The notes beneath the pieces are model-generated. The model was not told where the DNA came from. It was given only the letters and a program-made list of their open reading frames with translations, and made no database searches. A stretch of 64,000 nucleotides of DNA from Nitratireductor thuwali. GTDB lineage: Bacteria; Pseudomonadota; Alphaproteobacteria; Rhizobiales; Rhizobiaceae. The position numbers and the translations under genes were made by a program. The stretch lies in the NCBI RefSeq assembly GCF_036621415.1, contig NZ_CP030941.1:4090001-4154000 (forward strand), given 5' to 3'. This document shows, piece after piece, positions 6,796 to 15,643 of this stretch (position 1 is its first letter; the number at the start of each line of letters is the position of its first letter).

Positions 6796-9332
6796 CAGTT
6801 GAATATCTCCAGCGAGGCGTTGGAGCCACTGCCCTTGAGCACCAGCTTGCCATTGCTCGACTGAAGGACGTCGAAGGTCAGCGATCCGAGGACGACGTTC
6901 TGCACCTTCAGAACGCTGCCAGCATAGACGAATGGAGATCCATTGACTGTCCCATCCGTGATGATGAATTGATCCGCTTCAAACACCCAGCGAGCGCTGT
7001 CCGGAAGCACATCCAGATAGGCACCGCCTGTACGGAACGCTCCGCCTGCGGTCGCCTTCCCCTGCAGAGAGAAGCGGGCGGAGACGCCACCAGGCGCGGC
7101 CACGGCTTCCCATTTCATCAAGCCCTGCGCCGTACCGGCATCGGCGATCGCCTGCACCGCCGTGATGTCTTGCGCCAGGGCGCTGTCAGCGTCGGCGCGC
7201 GCGTTCGATTCCTGAACAATCGCGGCAGAGTTCTGGTCCACCGACGCGCTGACTGCCGTGATGTCCTGGGCAAGGGCCTCGTCTGCCGCAACTCGAAGGA
7301 CGCTCTCCTTGCGGATCGACGCCTCGGCATTGCCAATCTTGCGCTCGAAGCGCTTGCGGTCGACGATGTCTTCGACGTTGGCCGTGGCGCCGTTCGCAGC
7401 CAGGTACTCCACACGCTCGAAGATCTCTTCCGCCTCGGTCCACCTGTCCTTGAAAAAGTTGCGCATATCCTCCTGGAGGCTGGCGAGATAGACGGCGATA
7501 TCGGTATAGGGCTGATCCGGCGTTGTGATGGTCGCCGGGTCCGACCACGCCACAACCCTCTGCGGGCTGGTCACCAGTCTGGTGCGAACCGAATACTCCG
7601 TCGCCGAGACGACGCCCTCGACCAGAACCGCGGACGACACGTCGTCGGAGACCCGCAGAGAGCCCTTCGATGCGGGCTGATCGGTCGGCCACCACTCAAG
7701 GTCCACGCCAACGACCGTGACATCGTCGATCGCATCCCACTGAGCGCGGATCGCCGGCATGAGCTTGTCGGCCGTGCCGGCGAGCACCGCAGCCAGTTGT
7801 AAGTTAACGACCTCTTGCAGATAGACTGGCTTGCCGGGCGGATACGGGACGATCGGCACCGGGTTCTGCACGCCGTCGTATATACCGGCATTCCGCTCCT
7901 GCAGCGAGAGAACCGCAACGCGCGGCTTGTCGCTATCGAGGGACTTCAGAACCCGGCTGACGACGATATAGGTCTTCGTGCCGTACCGGGCGCTGTTCCA
8001 TGTGATCCAGTCGCCGGCCTTAAGCACCTGCCAGCGGGGGCGAAGGGTTATGTCCGCCGTCGCCTCCAGGCGGTTTTCGGCGGCATAGATTGAGGCGAGC
8101 TGTTTGGCCTGCCGCGGGCTCCGCACCGTCGGAAAGTCCATCGGAACATCACGGGTGCGGCGATCCACCACGATCGCATCGTCCAACACAATCGACTCGT
8201 AGCCGACCATGGACCAGAGCTGCTCAGGATCGGGATGGGTGCCCTGTATCGAGTTCACCAGTTCGGACATGGATCGGTATTTCTGCCAGCGCACCGGCTC
8301 GCCGACCACGAGATCATCATCTGTGATCGTCGCCACCACCGGCTGAGCCGCGCCCACCATCGGCCAGGAACCGTCCACGGCATCGATCACGACGCCGCCG
8401 CAGGACTTCATCAACGCTTCGATGTTGTCGCCATGCGTTGCGGTGCAGTCCATCATGATGGAGCAGCGATAGCGGGCTTCGCCTTCCACCGTCTCGTCGC
8501 AGACATTGGCGGCCGAGGTGAACTTGTCGAGCGGCAGATCGCTCGCATCCATCTCCATGCCGCAGAACAGATCGCCGTTCACCGACAGCCCGCGCCGGTA
8601 GTTGTAATCCATGACGATCGGGTTTTCGGTGAACTCGTGGGTGGAGACGTCATTCCACCGATGCGAGCCCGAGCCGCCTACCGTCGAGTCCTTCCGCCAG
8701 TCATAGAGGGGCGCACCCTTGACCTCGAAGAACATGTCCGGGCGGCCGAGCTGATTGTCCCGCACGAACTCGGCCGTGACGATGACATAGGCATTGCCGA
8801 TACCCTTGCAATCGACGGTCCAGCGGTCGGCCGGTTTAGCGTTGGCAACAAGCGCCGCATCGGCTGCGACCTGCTTTCCATCATACCATTTGATCCAGAC
8901 AACGCCGGCATAGTCGCCGGACGTCACCGGCCAGCCCTTTGCCGGGTCCGGGTTGTTGCGGTCGAATGTGACCCATTCGCCATTGATCGCGACCCGGTTC
9001 AGATCTGAGCAGAAATAGTCAGAGACCTGGTAGACGTCCTGAAGCCATTTATTGTCGCTGCCATAGGCGTTGACGTGGCACTCATGGCCGGCGATGCCGA
9101 CAAGCCCCATCGCCACCTGGCGCGGGACGTCCGCTCCGTATTGGGTCTGGATCTGAACGCCGGTCGGCTCCGGCCTTTCCTGCTTTCGCCGCCGAAAATA
9201 GGCCGAAGCCAGGTTAAAGCCGATGCCGAGCGCCAGCTTGCCGAGGAACGTGCCGGCGGCGCCGACGATGAACGAGCCTACGGAGCCGATCGCACCGGCG
9301 ATCGCGCCAATTGCTGCACCGATGAATGGCAT
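6795..9332 (-). CDS. Phage tail-tip (host-specificity/J-like) protein
   Basis: An 845-residue protein, the size and place of the central tail-tip protein. Residues 1-50 are a Gly/Ala-rich hydrophobic segment (FIGAAIGAIAGAIGSVGSF), then a motif region PTGVQIQTQYGADVPRQVAMG typical of phage tail-tip proteins of this type. A long beta-rich body follows. A C-terminal alpha-helical repeat (about 640-740, paired ALAQDITAVSASVDQNSAA-like units) looks like a trimeric coiled coil, before a beta-rich foot. It begins 3 bp after the upstream gene. It would close the tail tube and recognise the host. Confidence 0.85.
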   Translation of the reverse strand: MPFIGAAIGAIAGAIGSVGSFIVGAAGTFLGKLALGIGFNLASAYFRRRKQERPEPTGVQIQTQYGADVPRQVAMGLVGIAGHECHVNAYGSDNKWLQDVYQVSDYFCSDLNRVAINGEWVTFDRNNPDPAKGWPVTSGDYAGVVWIKWYDGKQVAADAALVANAKPADRWTVDCKGIGNAYVIVTAEFVRDNQLGRPDMFFEVKGAPLYDWRKDSTVGGSGSHRWNDVSTHEFTENPIVMDYNYRRGLSVNGDLFCGMEMDASDLPLDKFTSAANVCDETVEGEARYRCSIMMDCTATHGDNIEALMKSCGGVVIDAVDGSWPMVGAAQPVVATITDDDLVVGEPVRWQKYRSMSELVNSIQGTHPDPEQLWSMVGYESIVLDDAIVVDRRTRDVPMDFPTVRSPRQAKQLASIYAAENRLEATADITLRPRWQVLKAGDWITWNSARYGTKTYIVVSRVLKSLDSDKPRVAVLSLQERNAGIYDGVQNPVPIVPYPPGKPVYLQEVVNLQLAAVLAGTADKLMPAIRAQWDAIDDVTVVGVDLEWWPTDQPASKGSLRVSDDVSSAVLVEGVVSATEYSVRTRLVTSPQRVVAWSDPATITTPDQPYTDIAVYLASLQEDMRNFFKDRWTEAEEIFERVEYLAANGATANVEDIVDRKRFERKIGNAEASIRKESVLRVAADEALAQDITAVSASVDQNSAAIVQESNARADADSALAQDITAVQAIADAGTAQGLMKWEAVAAPGGVSARFSLQGKATAGGAFRTGGAYLDVLPDSARWVFEADQFIITDGTVNGSPFVYAGSVLKVQNVVLGSLTFDVLQSSNGKLVLKGSGSNASLEIFN

Positions 9333-9335
9333 GGA

Positions 9336-9743
9336 TCAGTCCCCGACGCGGAACGCCGTTTTGATTTCGGTGATGGGCAGGATCAGCACGGACCCCTCGC
9401 CTCGAGTCACGAACCCGATATTGGTGACGACGCCCCCGGAGATCGCGCCATCACGCTCAATGACGCCCAGGTCGCCACGGCGGGCGGACAGGCGGCCAAT
9501 CTCAGGTAGCCGGGCGCGGAATGCATCCTCGACCGTTTCAAAGCCGCGCTTGCGTAGCTGCCTGGCGGCGCCGGCCTCCGTCTTGTAGCGGATGCCCCTG
9601 TAGAGCTTTTCGCCCGTGATCGCCTCGAAGGCATCAGCCGGGATAATCCAGCAGTCCGAGACGCCGAACTGCGATGGCAGGTCGATGTGACGCTCGACGA
9701 CCTCGTTGAGGCGCTTTTCCCAATCGGGCACGCGAACGATCAT
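9336..9743 (-). CDS. Tail assembly protein, DUF6950/NlpC-P60-like
   Basis: A 135-residue protein with the motif FGVSDCWIIPADAFEAITG (about 30-48). The Asp-Cys pair is reminiscent of NlpC/P60-type cysteine peptidases that accompany tail-tip genes and open the wall during infection. The ATG at 9741-9743 overlaps the upstream stop as ATGA and has a GGGGA site, so it is preferred over the ATG at 9756-9758. It sits directly between the DUF2163-like gene and the tail-tip gene, as in gene transfer agents and many rhizobial phages. A full His-containing catalytic set is not obvious, so activity is uncertain. Confidence 0.75.
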   Translation of the reverse strand: MIVRVPDWEKRLNEVVERHIDLPSQFGVSDCWIIPADAFEAITGEKLYRGIRYKTEAGAARQLRKRGFETVEDAFRARLPEIGRLSARRGDLGVIERDGAISGGVVTNIGFVTRGEGSVLILPITEIKTAFRVGD

Positions 9744-10312
9744 CGGTTCCGTCCCCATAGGATCTCTTCGCGCCCCGTCGTCGCGGCATTGATGTAGAAG
9801 TCATCGCCGGGCGACCGCCTTGCCTGATCCGCCATGGTGCGCTTGCGGCCATTCGTTCGGGTGTAGTCGAGCGCCCGCGTCTCACAGTCGGCGATGAGCT
9901 TGTAGCCTTCGCCCGAATCCTCCTCATGCCGGAGCTGGTCGACATAGCCGCGCCGCAGCGGTTCGACATGCAGAAGCTCGCCGGTATCGGGATGGAAGTG
10001 CGCGTCGTAGATCGTAACCGGCCGATCGCGGTAATCCTCCATCTCAATCGTCTTGAGCACATCGGGCGTGAGACCGTCGTCGGGCGATTCCGCGAGCTCG
10101 ACCGTGAACTGCTGGGCGGAGGTGCCCATCGATCCGTCGAGGTCGGAAACCTTGATGACGCCGCCCGGCTGGTAGGTGAGCCCGCCCCATGCCAGCGGCG
10201 TCTGGGCTTTGATGAACCCATAGGTGCCGGTGCCGAAGGCGGACTTGATCAGGCCGCGGACATCGACCCGACCCTCGTCGAGAAGATCGAGAACAGAGCT
10301 GGGAAACGTCAT
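9740..10312 (-). CDS. Phage tail protein, DUF2163/BR0599-like
   Basis: A 190-residue protein starting MTFPSSVLDLLDEGRVDVRG. The ATG (10310-10312) overlaps the upstream stop, and a longer open frame upstream is unrelated low-complexity translation, so this start is well supported. The pattern LTYQPGGVIKVSDLDG, then VTIYDAHFHPDTGELLHVEP, then a Cys/His-rich segment near DCETRALDYTRTNGRKR matches the conserved phage protein family found between the tape measure and tail-tip genes. In gene transfer agents the equivalent is a distal tail or hub protein. Confidence 0.78.
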   Translation of the reverse strand: MTFPSSVLDLLDEGRVDVRGLIKSAFGTGTYGFIKAQTPLAWGGLTYQPGGVIKVSDLDGSMGTSAQQFTVELAESPDDGLTPDVLKTIEMEDYRDRPVTIYDAHFHPDTGELLHVEPLRRGYVDQLRHEEDSGEGYKLIADCETRALDYTRTNGRKRTMADQARRSPGDDFYINAATTGREEILWGRNR

Positions 10313-10956
10313 GCCATCACCCGCTGCACTGCCTTGAAGGAGACCGGCGTCGGCACGAGCACGTTGCTCTCCGACCAGCTCCTCGGATCCATGATGAACT
10401 TGCACACCGGAAGCCAGAGCCGAGCCGTGGCGGCCGTGGTGAAGATCGACGTGTGCAGGAACGGGGCAACCGCCAGCGTGACGGCGCCGAAACCGTCCGC
10501 CGCGACGTCCTCCAGCACTTCGTAGTAGCCATAGTGGCCACTCTGCTCCAACCCGACCCGATCGCCAACCTTGGCCTGATATCCGGCTGGAAGACCCGAC
10601 AGGCCGAGCAGGCCGGATGCCCCGACACTGGCAACCCCGGCCGTGCCGTTCCAGCCGTCCGAGATATCGCCTGGCGCCGTCGCATCGGGATAGGCAGCCG
10701 GCGGATTGCGAGATGTGTCGTAGGCGAGGAATTCGCGGAGCCCGCGAAAGCTCTTCTTCCACGCCGACCAGATGCGCTTTCTATCGGGCTCGAGGACGTT
10801 GGTCTCCATGGCCAGCTCCCATACGTCGTCGGCCACCTTCGACATGTTGATTTTTGCGCCCTTGTGAGAGGCCGCCGAAGTCACGCTGTCGGTAAGCGTG
10901 AACGTCAACTCGACCGTCTGGTAATCGGGAACATCGCGAGGGAAAACGGGAGCCAT
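10309..10956 (-). CDS. Distal tail protein, DUF2460-like position
   Basis: A 215-residue protein beginning MAPVFPRDVPDYQTVELTFT. Its ATG (10954-10956) shares a base with the tape-measure stop (TGATG). Upstream in-frame codons encode nonsense-like sequence, which fixes the start. The beta-rich body contains KSFRGLREFLAYD, then a short SH3-like segment (AKVGDRVGLEQSGHYGYYEV). Located just after the tape measure, it is the likely distal tail protein that starts tail assembly. The family assignment is from position and style, not a certain motif. Confidence 0.75.
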   Translation of the reverse strand: MAPVFPRDVPDYQTVELTFTLTDSVTSAASHKGAKINMSKVADDVWELAMETNVLEPDRKRIWSAWKKSFRGLREFLAYDTSRNPPAAYPDATAPGDISDGWNGTAGVASVGASGLLGLSGLPAGYQAKVGDRVGLEQSGHYGYYEVLEDVAADGFGAVTLAVAPFLHTSIFTTAATARLWLPVCKFIMDPRSWSESNVLVPTPVSFKAVQRVMA

Positions 10957-12812
10957 CAGTCGATTATCCCTCGCCGGCGACCTTCTTTGATGTTGCTGGC
11001 GGTGCGCTGTACGCTGCCCTTGTCGTACTGGCGCAGTATTGAGTCCGCCCGGCGGTCGGAAATCCGCTCCACCGCGGCCTGCCAGTTGCCATCCCGGTCC
11101 ACCCACACGCGCACATCGGCCACACCGCCGGGACGGCCGCCGCTGTTGAGCGTCTGGCCGGGCTTCGTGATATCGACACGCTCGTTCGGCGATTTGCGGA
11201 ACTGCACCAGCTGGCTGTCGATGCCCCCTGCCCCACCCGGCAAGATTGTCCCACCGTTCGCAAAGCTTGGAATGCCGGCCATGTCGGCGAACATGCCGCC
11301 CAAGCCGCCGCCACCGCCGCCAAAGCTGAACAGGGAGCGAAAGGCGCTGTTGAGCAGCATGCTGCCGAGCTGGCTCAGGACATCCGCAAGCACGTCCTTC
11401 AGCTTCTTCGAACCGTCGATCAGCCCCTGAAACGCGCTGGTGATCGTGCCGGCGATGGACTGCCCGACCTTCTCAAGTGAAAACATGTTCTTCTCGGCAT
11501 CTTTCGTAGCCTTGTCGAAGGCATCTTGAGCCTGAAGAACCGCTCGGTTGTAGGTATCCTGTTTTATAGCACCGGCCGCGAGCAGTTCGCTCAGCCGTGC
11601 AATTTGCGCCTGGTATTGCTCAAGTGGTGTGCGTGTCTGTTCAATTATTCGGGCGGCCTCGCGCGCCATCGGGTCGAGCGCCTTCTTGGCGCCGCCGCTG
11701 GCGCCGTCCCCGAAATTGACGACGAAAGTTTCGCCAGCACGCTTGCCGGCATCGCCGAAGGCCTGATCAAAAGCGGTCTGATCGCCACGCAGGAGGGCGG
11801 CTTCCTGGCTGAATATCCCCTCGATATCCTTGCGGATGTTCGCGGCCATTTCGGCGGATGCATCCTGCCCGGCCTTGAAGGCTTCCCATGCCCCGCTGAA
11901 GTTGCCACTCCTAACGCGGTCGAGGGCTTCCATGATGCCGGCGAATTCCACCCGCAGGCGTGCGGCGACGATGGTAACGCTGGCGAGTTCCTGCGCCAGC
12001 CATTCGAAAATGCCGCCGACGTTCTCTACCATTCCCCTGATGTTGCCTTCTTCCTTGACGAAATCGACGAAGCGGTTGGTCAAGGCCTCCAGCGCCGGCA
12101 GGAGCTTCTCCGCCATGATGAGATAGAGGCCGTCTTTCGCCTTTCCGAGGCGGGCCAGGTTGTCGTTGAACGCCTCCGCTGCCTTGCCGGTACGTTCATT
12201 GAGGACGATTCCGAGCTGGTCCGCTTCAGCCATCATGGAGCGGATGCCATCAGCGCCCTGGTTAAGCATCGGGATAAGACTAGCGCCGGCGCGGCCGAAC
12301 AGTGCCACAGCCAGAGCCGTCTTTTCCGCACTGTCCTCCATCTGAACGAACTTGCCGGCGACCTCGGTCATGATCTGGCTCGAGGTCTTCAGGGAACCGT
12401 CGGAGTTCTGAACGGATATGCCGATGGCGTCGAAAGCCCGCTTTGCCTCCTGTCCCGCGCCGGCGGCTATGTCGAACATGTTCTTCGACAGCCGCCGGAT
12501 GGCGGTGGACAGGCCCTCGACGCCAACCCCGGAAAGATCGGCTGCATGCTTCAGTCGCGACAGTTCGTCAACGGGAACGCCGATGCTCTGGGCGAGCTTC
12601 GCCATATCGTCGGCTTCGTCAATGGTCCTTTTCAGGCCAACGGCGATGGCTCCGGCCATCGCAGTGGCAGAGGCGGCTGTGGCAGCGAAGGCCTTCGCTG
12701 CCGTGCGCGCAAACCTGTCGACGCGGGATTGGGCGTTCTTCAGGCCATTCTGGAACTGAGCGCTGTCGATCCCGAGGTTCACCCGGAGTGCTCCGATAAC
12801 CGCATTTGCCAT
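10956..12812 (-). CDS. Tail length tape-measure protein
   Basis: A 618-residue protein with the N-terminus of phage tape-measure proteins (DSAQFQNGLKNAQSRVDRFA, about 16-35). A hydrophobic Ala-rich helix follows (about 36-62), then the conserved region LAQSIGVPVDELSRLKHAAD, long coiled-coil stretches, and a C-terminal glycine-rich patch (FGGGGGGLGGM). It is the ruler inside the tail and is ejected at infection. Using the usual rise of about 0.15 nm per residue, it predicts a tail near 90 nm. It starts 22 bp upstream of nothing else on this strand; the divergent lipoprotein gene begins at 12868. Confidence 0.92.
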   Translation of the reverse strand: MANAVIGALRVNLGIDSAQFQNGLKNAQSRVDRFARTAAKAFAATAASATAMAGAIAVGLKRTIDEADDMAKLAQSIGVPVDELSRLKHAADLSGVGVEGLSTAIRRLSKNMFDIAAGAGQEAKRAFDAIGISVQNSDGSLKTSSQIMTEVAGKFVQMEDSAEKTALAVALFGRAGASLIPMLNQGADGIRSMMAEADQLGIVLNERTGKAAEAFNDNLARLGKAKDGLYLIMAEKLLPALEALTNRFVDFVKEEGNIRGMVENVGGIFEWLAQELASVTIVAARLRVEFAGIMEALDRVRSGNFSGAWEAFKAGQDASAEMAANIRKDIEGIFSQEAALLRGDQTAFDQAFGDAGKRAGETFVVNFGDGASGGAKKALDPMAREAARIIEQTRTPLEQYQAQIARLSELLAAGAIKQDTYNRAVLQAQDAFDKATKDAEKNMFSLEKVGQSIAGTITSAFQGLIDGSKKLKDVLADVLSQLGSMLLNSAFRSLFSFGGGGGGLGGMFADMAGIPSFANGGTILPGGAGGIDSQLVQFRKSPNERVDITKPGQTLNSGGRPGGVADVRVWVDRDGNWQAAVERISDRRADSILRQYDKGSVQRTASNIKEGRRRGIID

Positions 12813-12867
12813 GCGATAGTCCTTTCCTTAGAATTTGCGCATTAGCGGGAGATCGAGGGGCGTTCTA

Positions 12868-13356
12868 GTGAAGCAGATATTCGCAATCGGAGCGGCTTTG
12901 ATGACGATAGGATGTCAATCACACGCTCCGGATGAAACCAGAGAGCTACTGTCACGCGGCAAATCCATACAGGAGGAAGTGCGTGCAAACACGACGGCAC
13001 ATGGCTGGACCGTCAGATGCACCAACGATCAATTCAAGGATGAACGGCGATGCTACGCCGGAAAATTTGGCTCCGGCCCCGCTGGAAGCGGTATCCCCTT
13101 TCAGGTCTCTTTCACAAATGGACGAGGACCGCACATTCTTGCGGGGTTCGACAATTTTCCGGGACGTCATGCGACAATACGTGTCGACTCCGGCCAGGTC
13201 CTGTCAGTGAAATCGCCATCTCGCGTAGTCGAGTCCCTCAAATCGGGGAGCATTGCCTATGTCGAGTACCATGTTTGGCCACGCGGTGCTGAACGGATGA
13301 CGGTCGATCTCACTGGCTTTGCCACAGCATATGAAGAACTCCGATCGATCCTGTAG
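12868..13356 (+). CDS. Small exported lipoprotein-like moron
   Basis: A 162-residue protein on the strand opposite to the tail operon. The GTG at 12868 has a GAGGGG site 7 bases upstream; an earlier TTG (12835) has none. Residues 1-17 form a short signal sequence ending at Cys (AIGAALMTIGCQS), which looks like a bacterial lipoprotein though the lipobox is imperfect (T-I-G-C). Two further Cys residues (RCTND and RRCYAG) could form a disulfide. It is inserted between the tape measure and the tail chaperones, a usual moron location. A role at the host envelope, such as superinfection exclusion, is inference. Confidence 0.72.
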   Translation: MKQIFAIGAALMTIGCQSHAPDETRELLSRGKSIQEEVRANTTAHGWTVRCTNDQFKDERRCYAGKFGSGPAGSGIPFQVSFTNGRGPHILAGFDNFPGRHATIRVDSGQVLSVKSPSRVVESLKSGSIAYVEYHVWPRGAERMTVDLTGFATAYEELRSIL

Positions 13357-13374
13357 AAAGCTCCGTTGGGTGCT

Positions 13375-13659
13375 CTATCGTTTAGACGTTGACCGCACCC
13401 AAGCCTGAGCCGCGGCGAAATCGGATTCCCAGGCGTTCTTTCGTCCGGAGGCCGCTTTCGGTTCGGCCGTCAGGTCTTTCAGTTTCCAGAACTCGCGGGA
13501 TTTTGCGGGTGCGTAGGCCGTCATGAACGCCGTGTGCCAGACCATCTCCGTCCGCTGGTTGCGTTCACGTTTGCGGCGGATCACGACGCCCTTGAGGATG
13601 GTGTCGATCTCGCGCAGGGTCAGGGACCAGAACAACGCCGGGTCCTGCTCTGCATCCAC
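13375..13659 (-). CDS. Tail assembly chaperone, downstream (T-like) frame
   Basis: A 94-residue frame starting at a GTG without a visible ribosome site. Upstream of the GTG the same frame stays open and reads PSLLQSW, continuing back past the stop of the 13686-14060 gene to about 13732. The peptide contains DPALFWSLTLREIDTILKG, the Trp/Leu-Arg-Glu pattern of small tail chaperones in alphaproteobacterial phages. The arrangement matches the G and G-T chaperone pair, where a ribosomal -1 shift makes the longer product. Alternatively it is a separate gene with poor initiation. Confidence 0.72.
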   Translation of the reverse strand: MDAEQDPALFWSLTLREIDTILKGVVIRRKRERNQRTEMVWHTAFMTAYAPAKSREFWKLKDLTAEPKAASGRKNAWESDFAAAQAWVRSTSKR

Positions 13660-13685
13660 CCATGACTGAAGCAGCGAGGGCCAGC

Positions 13686-14060
13686 TTAGGCCTTGGCCTT
13701 CGCCGCTTTCGGAGGGCGCGCCTTGGCCGCGTCATCCTCCTTGACGTCGGGCATGGACGCGGTGACGACCTTGCCGAGCAGCGCGCCGGCTTCAACCAGG
13801 CCGAGATCGCTCATGATGCTGCCCGCTTCCTCCAAGGTGATCTCGGGCTTTTGCCCGATCAGCGCCGCACGGAACAGCTTCCGGATGAAATGCATGCGGA
13901 GCTTGCCGGCCGCGAGCGTCTGATAGAACTCGTTGAGGATCTCGTCCGTGGTCTTGTCGAACTCGTCCTCAAGCATGCACCACTCATTGGTGGCAATGCG
14001 CAGAGTGTATTCGGTGCCGTCGATCTTCGCCGACACCTCCCCTTTATGACGGTTTGCCAT
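13686..14060 (-). CDS. Tail assembly chaperone / GTA gp10-like protein
   Basis: A 124-residue protein beginning MANRHKGEVSAKIDGTEYTL, the pattern of the gene-transfer-agent gp10-like tail chaperone family. Residues 25-100 are helical, and the C-terminus is a Lys/Ala-rich tail (KARPPKAAKAKA). It lies between the tail tube and tape measure genes, where chaperones that coat the tape measure during assembly are encoded. The ATG at 14058-14060 has GAGGT just upstream. The stop at 13686-13688 is followed by an open -1 frame that continues into the next gene. Confidence 0.8.
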   Translation of the reverse strand: MANRHKGEVSAKIDGTEYTLRIATNEWCMLEDEFDKTTDEILNEFYQTLAAGKLRMHFIRKLFRAALIGQKPEITLEEAGSIMSDLGLVEAGALLGKVVTASMPDVKEDDAAKARPPKAAKAKA

Positions 14061-14069
14061 GTATCAGCC

Positions 14070-14780
14070 TCAAGCCGCGATGACGGCAGCGGTCTCTATC
14101 GAGTTCGCGTCCGTGCTGAAACTGTCATTGGAACCGGTGACGGTGACGCGGATGTCGTCACCGACATCATCGGCGACGGGCACATAGGCCATGCCGGTGG
14201 CGCCCACGATATCGGCAAAGATGCCGTCGCCGGCATTGTCCTTCTGCCACTGGATGGCGAAGTCCTTGGCGCCGGCCCAGATGCCGGGATCGAGCGTAAG
14301 CGGGACGCCGACCTGGGCGGTGCCGGTGATCGACGGCGCTTCGATCGCCCGCGGAGCGGTCGCCGCCGTCTGGATCGGCTCGCCCGATACCTTAATCGTG
14401 ACGGTCGCCGTCTGCTTGTCATCGGTCGGGGTCGTCTTCTCGTAGCCCTTGCGGGTACCGCGGAACAGCACCTGGACGCCGTTCGGAAACGTGATGCGGT
14501 TCCACTTGCGCTTTCCCTTGGCGGCGATCATCGCCAGGTCGGAGGCAGAGCCAGGCACATAGTTCATCTCGAACGATGCCTCGCCCGGATCGGTCAGGCC
14601 ATCGATGAACTCACGGGTCTTGTTCGGCGACTGCATGTGCGTCGCGTCGATATCGTCCGTCGTGTCGGACGGCGGCGTCAGGTTGAAGACTTCGGCGATG
14701 TAGGTGAAGTCGGTCGGGGTCGCGATATCGGCGAACTCGAAGACCGAGCCATAGCCAATGGAGGCTTCAGTGTCGGGCAT
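14070..14780 (-). CDS. Major tail tube protein with C-terminal Ig-like domain
   Basis: A 236-residue protein. Residues 1-135 have the look of a siphovirus tail tube protein (SIGYGSVFEFADI, then an ATHMQSPNKTREFIDG stretch and a Gly-Lys-Arg-rich turn). Residues 145-236 form a separate beta-sandwich-like domain rich in TGTAQVGVPLTLDPG and ending TVTGSNDSFSTDA, typical of the Ig-like decorations on tail tubes. AGGAG lies 8 bases before the ATG. It is placed directly before the tail chaperones. Confidence 0.85.
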   Translation of the reverse strand: MPDTEASIGYGSVFEFADIATPTDFTYIAEVFNLTPPSDTTDDIDATHMQSPNKTREFIDGLTDPGEASFEMNYVPGSASDLAMIAAKGKRKWNRITFPNGVQVLFRGTRKGYEKTTPTDDKQTATVTIKVSGEPIQTAATAPRAIEAPSITGTAQVGVPLTLDPGIWAGAKDFAIQWQKDNAGDGIFADIVGATGMAYVPVADDVGDDIRVTVTGSNDSFSTDANSIETAAVIAA

Positions 14781-14791
14781 GGGAAGTGCTC

Positions 14792-15187
14792 CTATTCAGA
14801 ATGATGGATGAATACGTCGATGCTGGTGCGAAACAGATGCGTGACCTCGCCGGCATCGGCGGCGGGCAGATCGCGTTCGGAATCGATGAAGATGCCTTGG
14901 ATGAAAGTGCCGGCTACGGTGCCGCGAAAGCCTGAGAGGATGGCGATAACTGCGCGGGCGGTGTGTTTCGATGACGTGTATGTCTCGCCGTAGCAGTCGA
15001 TCTGCACGCGGCTTTGGACGTAACCGGAAGCACCCTGCAGATGGTAGTCGTGCAGCCCGGTGATGCGCTTCAGAACGGCGTAAGGGCGTTCAACCTCACT
15101 GCCGTCAGGATTCTTCTGAGGTTTGCGGCCCCAATATCTCCGCCCCCCGGCGACGGATACCAGGAGAGAAACAAGCGCTTCTTCCAT
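14792..15187 (-). CDS. Tail completion/terminator protein, DUF3168-like
   Basis: A 131-residue protein with the family pattern MEEALVSLLVSVAGGRRYWG, then PYAVLKRI, and later a tyrosine-containing strand (VQIDCYGETYTSSKHTARA) with a closing region RTSIDVFIHHSE. This family caps the tail and joins it to the head. The gene lies between the HK97 gp10-like gene and the tail tube gene, the standard order. A short C-terminal half matches the usual length of 120-140 residues. Confidence 0.85.
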   Translation of the reverse strand: MEEALVSLLVSVAGGRRYWGRKPQKNPDGSEVERPYAVLKRITGLHDYHLQGASGYVQSRVQIDCYGETYTSSKHTARAVIAILSGFRGTVAGTFIQGIFIDSERDLPAADAGEVTHLFRTSIDVFIHHSE

Positions 15188-15190
15188 GAC

Positions 15191-15643
15191 TTACCCCTTG
15201 GCCTTCGCCGCCTTGCGGGCCAGGCGCTTCGCCGCCTTCTCGATCTCGGCCCACATCTCGTTCTTGATGATGTCGAGAGCGCCTGACTTGTTGGCATCCC
15301 AGGCGGGGCGCATGTACGGCTGCGCCTGACCATCTTCCCAGCCGAACTCCTGCGGCACGGCCGCCGGATCGTTCGGCCCCATGAAGAGCTCGACGGCGGC
15401 CTTGTCATTCTTGAACATCTTGCGGTGAAGCTTGGCCTGACGGCGGGTCAGCTTCGTCCCGATGTTGATCGACCCCTCAAGGTGCCCTTCCTCCTTGGGA
15501 GCTTTGGCTCGGGCGTCGTCGCGCATCGGCTCCAGTGCTTTCCGGCCGGTACGGCGGAGGACGTTCTTGCCCGTCGCCTTCGGCAGCTCGGCAAGCGCCT
15601 TTTCCAGTTCCCGCAGGCCATCGACTTTGACGGTGGTTTTCAT
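15191..15643 (-). CDS. HK97 gp10-like tail-component protein
   Basis: A 150-residue protein beginning MKTTVKVDGLRELEKALAEL, followed by KATGKNVLRRTGRKALEPMRDDARAKAP in pattern: the classic start of the HK97 gp10 head-tail family. The remainder is basic, ending in a Lys/Ala-rich helix (KRLARKAAKAKG). Its ATG shares a base with the stop of the preceding gene (TGATG at 15641-15645). It helps join the head to the tail. Confidence 0.88.
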   Translation of the reverse strand: MKTTVKVDGLRELEKALAELPKATGKNVLRRTGRKALEPMRDDARAKAPKEEGHLEGSINIGTKLTRRQAKLHRKMFKNDKAAVELFMGPNDPAAVPQEFGWEDGQAQPYMRPAWDANKSGALDIIKNEMWAEIEKAAKRLARKAAKAKG

